DNA of 64,000 nucleotides from positions 23,426,256 through 23,490,255 of the forward strand of contig OX155965.1 in assembly GCA_944548615.1 (NCBI GenBank), in the 5' to 3' direction. The stretch is from Micropterix aruncella. Taxonomy: Eukaryota; Arthropoda; Insecta; Lepidoptera; Micropterigidae. The notes under the pieces are model-generated. The model searched no databases. It was not told the origin of the DNA and saw only the letters and a program-made list of their open reading frames with translations. Numbering within the stretch: the first letter of the stretch is position 1; each line of letters begins with the position of its first letter. Both the position numbers and the translations under genes were made by a program. Shown in pieces: positions 59,285-64,000 of the stretch.

Positions 59285-59730
59285 AACATCCATCCCCGGA
59301 GCTTAGGAAACAGTGTATTCCATAGTCTCCCGCCTCCTTCAGTAATTAGTCAGAGTGCACGACCGATTGGCGTCGCCGAACGGTGCGCAAACCATCCAGT
59401 AGCGCCGGGAGGCAATCCCTCAGAAGAAACCAGGTCACGCAAGCGACTTCGGACAAGACGAGATGACGGAGAAATCCAGCCAAATCTGGCAGTGAGGGAC
59501 CTAGGCTGCCCGCTGCTTTTACTTGACGGTGCGTCGCGTTTGCGAATTACAGAGGTGAGGCGTTGGTCGCTCACGGGCTCCTTAGAGTAGCTGGATGGGC
59601 TTCTTAGAGTAGCTAGGTGGACAGTCTTGTTTCTCTCTACGTTCACCCCGCGGTTGAAAGAACGATCAATATCTTTATACCTTCTTGGGGTGGCGGGTTC
59701 GCTTGTTGTAGGCGACAACTCCACAGTGCA
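59285..59730. repeat. GC-rich repeat family, resumed minus copy then a plus copy
   Basis: 59285-59446 completes the minus copy interrupted by the LINE. 59447-59730 is a plus-strand fragment (GGTCACGCAAGCGACTTCGG to GGGTTCGCTTGTTGTAGGCG) with the constant 3' end and an internal duplication of TTAGAGTAGCTRGRTGG. Confidence 0.65.
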
Positions 59731-60148
59731 AGCAGAAACTGGGTATTCTAACACGGCATGGGTACGCTCGCCGCGTTTGATGTAGATTGAACGATCAAGT
59801 AGCGTGGTAAGCAGAGCATTTGGCTAGATATGTGAGGCCTAGATATGTAAGGCCTAGATATGCCTTCGGGTTCAAATGAGTTGGGTTATATTCGTTTCGC
59901 GTAAAACATGTGACAGAAAGAGAGAGAGAGAGCAATACATTCAACTGTATGCGTGAGAATAGTATAGCAATATTCGTCGCGGGATCGCTCACACCGGGAA
60001 GTACTGGCGAAACTATTACTGGGTGCGATATGTATTGGTATTGGTCATATTCGCGCGCGAAAGGCCCATTTACGTCCTTATATATCGATGTATGCATGGG
60101 ACAGCCATACAACGCTCCGATATGTGCTGACAAGCGCTTCGATTCATC
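59731..60148 (+). other. Unassigned interval, possible degenerate SINE
   Basis: 59797-59880 has an A-box-like TGGTAAGCAGAG, a triplicated GGCCTAGATATG, and a B-box-like GGGTTCAAATG. Suggestive of a tRNA-derived head, but unproven. A (GA)n stretch follows at 59915-59932. Confidence 0.35.
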
Positions 60149-60963
60149 CAGGGCCAGGTCGTCCATATAGGTAACATAGGCGGCCGCCTAGGGCGCAAAA
60201 TTTGGGGGGGGGGGGGGGCGCAAAATTGAAGAATTTATTTTTAGTTTGGGAATTTAAAAACATAAACTAAATAAAAGTTTAGTACTTCTTCGCCCTACTA
60301 GCTTAGGCAGACGAATTACTAGGTAACGATAGGTAAAGGGTATTTTATTTTATTTATTATATTATAAGTTGTCTTAGAAAATAGGAAAGTATGCCCTAAC
60401 GCCTTGGTCGGCAACAGGCGGACCGCGGCAGGTCGACTCTTGGACCGCCAAATATTGTTGAATAACTTCAATCCTATCTATGCAATTTAATGATCGTTAT
60501 TATCTAAAATAGTCTTAAATAAAAACCCTGCAACTTGTTCCTTTTTTAAAATACCTCAAAATTTAGGATGACTAGTAAGTACTACGAGTTTTTTTCTGGA
60601 TCTCGATAAAAAACTACAGTATCCGGACTCCACTTCAAATTACTTTCCGACCCCTGCCCTAACGTTACACCACTCAGTTTAGATTTTTAAACTTTTTTAA
60701 CTAACATAATACATTGAGGTTTGTGGGTATCACATTGTATGTGTTTTATGTAAAATTGACATTTGTTTTATTAGCATATCCCAGTTATTAATCAAAGGTT
60801 ATAAAATCTAATTCTTCGTTATAACAATTAATAACGAAAACGTCGTTCCGACGTTTCATTACATACAACAGTTCCATACCCGGAAGACCCCGCCGAAGGC
60901 ACTTTAATGAGGGCGCAGAATTTGTTTTCCCCTAGGGCGTCAAAAACCCTAGAGCCGGACCTG
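60149..60963. mobile_element. hAT-type element, non-autonomous, hosting a second one
   Basis: The left end CAGGGCCAGGTCGTCC and the complement of the right end CAGGTCCGGCTCTAGGG are related. Subterminal GCGGCCGCCTAGGGCGCAAA on the left mirrors CCCTAGGGCGTCAAAAACCC on the right. Flanks GATTCATC and GAATCACC are an imperfect 8-bp duplication. A G-run lies at 60205-60219. The MITE at 60402-60656 is nested within. Confidence 0.6.
60402..60656. mobile_element. hAT-type MITE with perfect 8-bp duplication
   Basis: Ends CCTTGGTCGGCAAC and, in complement, CAGGGGTCGGAAAG. Flanked by CCCTAACG (60394-60401) and CCCTAACG (60657-60664). 255 bp, with GGCGGACCGCGGCAGGTCG near the left end. Non-coding. Confidence 0.8.
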
Positions 60964-61174
60964 GAATCACCTGAGGTAGGCTCGTAGCGTCGGGCTGATT
61001 AACTAATATGGCAATGCACTTTAAAGTACTAGCATTAATACCGTCAGGTATATTTGACGGTATACTATCTAGAATCCGCATATTTAACCTACTGGCGCAG
61101 AACCGCATAATTAGGTCTACTACTCCCCATCAGCATTAGCATCGAGGAGAACATAGAAGAGGTGGAGTAATTAC
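60964..61174. other. Intronic-looking spacer 3' of the RGS exon
   Basis: On the minus strand this follows the GTAATTAC donor of the RGS exon. No second exon recognised. Confidence 0.4.
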
Positions 61175-61296
61175 CAGGAGCAACTACAGCAGCAGCACCA
61201 GCAGAGGCAGCAGTTGGGCTTGTGGGGGGCGGCAGCGCGCAGCGCGGGAGCCGCGCCGGCGCCGCGCCGCGCCGCCTCACCCGCGACCACCGACAT
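61175..61296 (-). CDS. Exon of an RZ-type RGS protein (cysteine-string exon)
   Basis: The minus-strand 122-nt exon begins ATGTCGGTGG at 61296, directly after a T-rich tract ending TGTAG (a 3' splice-site-like sequence), and ends TCCTG at 61175 before GTAATTAC (5' splice-site-like). It encodes an Ala-rich start (MSVVAGEAARRGAGAAPAL), then HKPNCCLCWCCCCSCS. This cysteine string is diagnostic of the RZ subfamily of RGS proteins (RGS17/19/20 group), which are palmitoylated there and act as GTPase activators for G-alpha i/z at membranes. Strongly GC-rich against its AT-rich surroundings. It is phase 2 at the donor (40 codons plus TG). The RGS domain exons must lie further along the minus strand and were not found. 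The start could instead be upstream in another exon. Confidence 0.75.
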
Positions 61297-61555
61297 CTAC
61301 ACAAACAAGCAAACAAACGAACGTTAGATGCGGTAATAGCAGATTAAAACATATATTGTAGTAACGGATATTGTCCGTCAATGCTATCAGCGCCACGTGC
61401 ATTTCGCCGTCTCGGAAACGGTTGCCAAATCGTTCTATTGAGTCAAATGACTGGTTTTTAGTTAAAGGTTTTAATTTTTCTGATTTAAAGGAGACTTTTT
61501 TGATTTTAGTAAAAAAATATTAAACGAAATCACAATGTAGTAGGTATATATAATT

Positions 61556-62140
61556 TAATTATACATTTTGCCGTAGGTAGGCGATCGTCCCGAGCGGGAC
61601 GTTACACATTGGAGGAAGCAAAAATGTATTTTTTCCATTATTATAAAAAAACAAAATGTATTGTAATTCATTGCAGAGCGCATTTTTACAGGTGCACGGA
61701 GGTTCCAATCGACATTTTCCGCAGACATATTTCTTACATGTAAAACAGACTTTTATAGATTTATAGCCTTTACCATACTTTATTTGACATGTTTTGCGTA
61801 TATTACAATCTGATGCAGAATTAGTCGATGTTCTTTCGTATCTGTTATTGTTAATTTTTCTTCTCTGGCTTCTCGATAATCAGCGTCAATATCTACTGCT
61901 AACTGGAGTAAAAAATCTTGTTTCGATATATTTTCTCCCGTCGTTTGCTTATACATATATCCAGGCATTTATGCCTGCTAAATCATGGATGTTAAAAAAT
62001 ACTTGGATAGGCCATCTGCGATCCTTCGATTTTGTGCTATATTTCCTCTCCATTCGATCGGTTATGTTTTCGGTAGTCAGCAGGGAGATATTTTGGCTCC
62101 AGGATGCTGCTACTAGGCTGCTAGGAATCTAGGAGGTAGC
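61556..62140 (-). pseudogene. piggyBac-type transposase C-terminal fragment
   Basis: Minus frames in succession: NITDRMERKYSTKSKDRRWP with IQVFFNIHDLAGINAWIYV, then (shifted) TTGENISKQDFLLQLAVDID, then (shifted) SASDCNIRKTCQIKYGKGYK with VCFTCKKYVCGKC. The first is the conserved YS.K..TRRWP..VF.N.LD.AGINAW block, the second the helix with FLLQLA, the third the C-terminal cysteine-rich zinc-binding region. At least two frameshifts. The catalytic Asp residues lie upstream and are absent. Confidence 0.82.
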
Positions 62141-62919
62141 CTGATAGGAGCCGGGAATCTCCTTGGTGACTCCCGATAACTCGACCCCCCCCCCCCCCCG
62201 TAGTAGCCCGAATTTGACCGATTACATTTATATCGCATTTTGTATAAAGGAACCGACTCTAGTCGGTAAGTTGGTTTGATCCACCGCCATCGGTTACAAA
62301 TGCAATGAAACCCAAATGTATTGTATATTGAGCAAACCGGCAGTTTAACTCATACTTTTACTTTTACTCAGATATCTTAGATAGAAGTCGGCCTTCAATA
62401 TTTCTCAGGGTCAAATTACTGGTCGTGGTAAACAAGAGCTAGACGTGTTTATCAGATTTAACAAATTAAAAAAATATATGATGTAAAATTAATTGTAAAT
62501 ATTTATTACCATGACGTCTGATGTGAAAAATCGATAATATTTTATGCGTTTTTTTTATTCAAAAGTTTTTAACTAGTCGTTTAATCGCTCATGGAACGAA
62601 CGATCGCCCATGGAACTTTTAATAACTACCATGTTTTTGATCATTTTACGTATTCTTTATTTTTCAATTAAATTATTTATTTGTGATTTTGTTTTTTTTA
62701 CCTTTTATATTAATTAATATATACTGTGTTTATAGAATGTCCACCAAAGCACAAGCGTTTCTTAGTTAAGCGACATCAGAAATTAACATCATCTTATAAG
62801 AGTTTAATTTTCTGCTGTGGATCAAGGAATTGAGTATGATATTTATTTGATGTTTTAATTGCATTTTCGTGTATTTCTTTGTAAATAAAAAATTAATTAA
62901 ATAAATAAATAAAAATACC
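62141..62919. other. No supported gene; AT-rich with a C-run
   Basis: A C-run at 62185-62200 and AT-rich sequence. No recognised frame. Confidence 0.35.
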
Positions 62920-63190
62920 ATATCGCACCTCAGATCAAAAACGGTTATAAATTGAAAAAAAAAACAATTATGGTGTTTCTTTATAAAAATTATCGCCATT
63001 TCTTATTTTACACTCCTAAACAGAGACTGAAAGAAACTGTTATTTCACTAGTACCATTGACGGATTAGTAAACTAACAGTTTTAAGTTTTTTGGGAGTGT
63101 AAAATGAGAAATGGCGATAATTTTAATAAAGAAACACATAACTGGAAATTTACAAGTTATTAGATCAGTTTTACGAATCAATGGTATAAT
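62920..63190. mobile_element. Long inverted repeat, MITE-like
   Basis: Arms at about 62965-63019 and 63092-63145 share ATTATCGCCATTTCT and TTTTACACTCC in inverted orientation. Weaker pairing extends outward (ATACCAT against ATGGTAT). The loop is about 75 bp. No target duplication defined. Confidence 0.65.
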
Positions 63191-63659
63191 TATGCATTTA
63201 ATATATAATACAATATTTATAAAGTGTGAGAATAGCAATTTCCAGCCATTCATATCACATCTAATACTGTGTTGTGACCTGGCCGGAAACCAGATTGAAG
63301 CGGATACAGCGAGTTAATCCAAGTCATGTCTATCCGTTTATTGCGTCAGCTGATAGTTTTCAGCGTTGTAAACCGTAACCACTCATGTCTAAGTTCAAAA
63401 GGAAATTGCATTTCCGTCGTGTCTCTGGCTTCGTAAGCTAACGATCATTGAAAATGTTCCCCTCATACTCGTATGACGCGACGTATGACGAGTATGTGTA
63501 TGTTGACAATACAATGCTTCTCGCATACGGCCCTCTTTCGCCAGCCACGAGTGGGCTTAGCGGGAGTCAACTCTTGAGCCGCCTACTTTTCTCGTGTGAA
63601 AAAAGGTCGGGATGTGTAATTCATTTTTATGTTTGTTATAACGTAGCGAAGGATTTATT
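63191..63659. other. No recognisable gene
   Basis: Contains short frames only; the one at 63448-63675 (MKMFPSYSYDATYDEYVYVD) has no known domain. Confidence 0.35.
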
Positions 63660-64000
63660 GCAGCTTGGGCCATAAAATCCACTGTGTTTCCGGGTCGGCC
63701 CAACTCACGATTCAGCTTCTATTCAGTAGCCTCCTCGTGAGGGAAGACTACCCCGGGGGCGATTCTCGCGTATCAGGCCTCGCGGCTGGTAGATCGGCAT
63801 CCTCTGAAGGAACGCCTCCCGGCGCTACTGGACGGTTTGCGCACCTAGAGTTGTCAACTACAACGGGCGAACCAGTTACCTTCGAGTAGTCGTTCTCTCC
63901 CCCGTGAAGTGAACGCAGAAGACTTGGACAAAACAGTCCACCGTCAAGATCCGCCACATGCCCGTAATAGGCCAACGCCTTAATCACGAGATAACTAGGT
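63660..64000. repeat. GC-rich repeat family, plus fragment meeting a minus copy at the window edge
   Basis: 63660-63845 is a plus-strand subfamily B 5' part (CTTGGGCCATAAAATCCACT to GACGGTTTGCGCACC). From 63846 a minus-strand copy begins at its 3' end (complement of GTTCGCCCGTTGTAGTTGAC) and runs past the window end at CACGAGATAACTAGGT. Confidence 0.65.

Noticed and set aside
61089..61316. The Arg/Ala-rich minus frame overlapping the RGS exon
   Set aside because: It is another frame of the same GC-rich DNA; the frame with the cysteine string matches a known family.

Overview
The window is eukaryotic and almost certainly from an arthropod, most likely an insect. It is AT-rich and intron-like, packed with nested transposable elements, and holds only scraps of host genes. 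The element mix (RTE, R1-clade, CR1/Jockey-like and Penelope-like retroelements, Helitrons with 5' TCCTACTAATATTATAAA and 3' CTAG ends, piggyBac, mariner, hAT, pogo-type and Harbinger-type DNA elements) and the CLIP-domain serine protease and clan-3-like P450 remnants fit insects. The Helitron termini look lepidopteran to me, but I cannot prove the order.

Host-gene content. The best candidate for a functional host exon is at 61175-61296 (minus). It encodes a cysteine string (NCCLCWCCCCSCS) typical of the RZ group of RGS proteins and is bounded by plausible splice sites. Three degraded genes were read by conceptual translation: a YqaJ-exonuclease-type gene (19385 to 15806, minus) split by a 1.96-kb insertion, a CLIP serine protease pseudogene inside that insertion (16769-17513), and a cytochrome P450 exon remnant with a stop codon (41730-41945).

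Layout. 0-13 kb: LINE fragments, a hAT-type MITE, a Helitron composite (5641-7849), a Harbinger-type MITE and interspersed repeats. 13.7-24.1 kb: a 10.4-kb block bounded by about 210-bp inverted arms of short GGGCGC-bearing repeats. It contains a foldback, the YqaJ/CLIP locus and an intact 978-codon RTE retrotransposon. 24-31 kb: MITEs and a 199-bp tandem array. 31-41 kb: a GC-rich repeat family with target-site duplications, two R1-clade insertions, a (TA)n array, a mariner pseudogene and LINE pieces. 41-48 kb: P450 remnant, pogo-type MITEs, tRNA-derived SINE and a 122-bp satellite. 49-52.6 kb: a Penelope-like GIY-YIG fragment, three (TA)n arrays, two near-perfect palindromes and stacked Helitron ends. 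52.6-64 kb: more GC-rich repeats (one split by a LINE), a TTAA-flanked element, tandem repeats, nested hAT elements, the RGS exon, a piggyBac transposase fragment, and GC-rich repeat pieces to the window edge.

The least familiar component is the GC-rich family, about 0.5-0.67 kb when complete. It recurs at more than a dozen places. Its 3' end is constant and carries no poly(A), many copies lack the 5' part, and complete copies have 12-14-bp target duplications. That pattern suggests a non-autonomous retroelement that I cannot assign to a known family.
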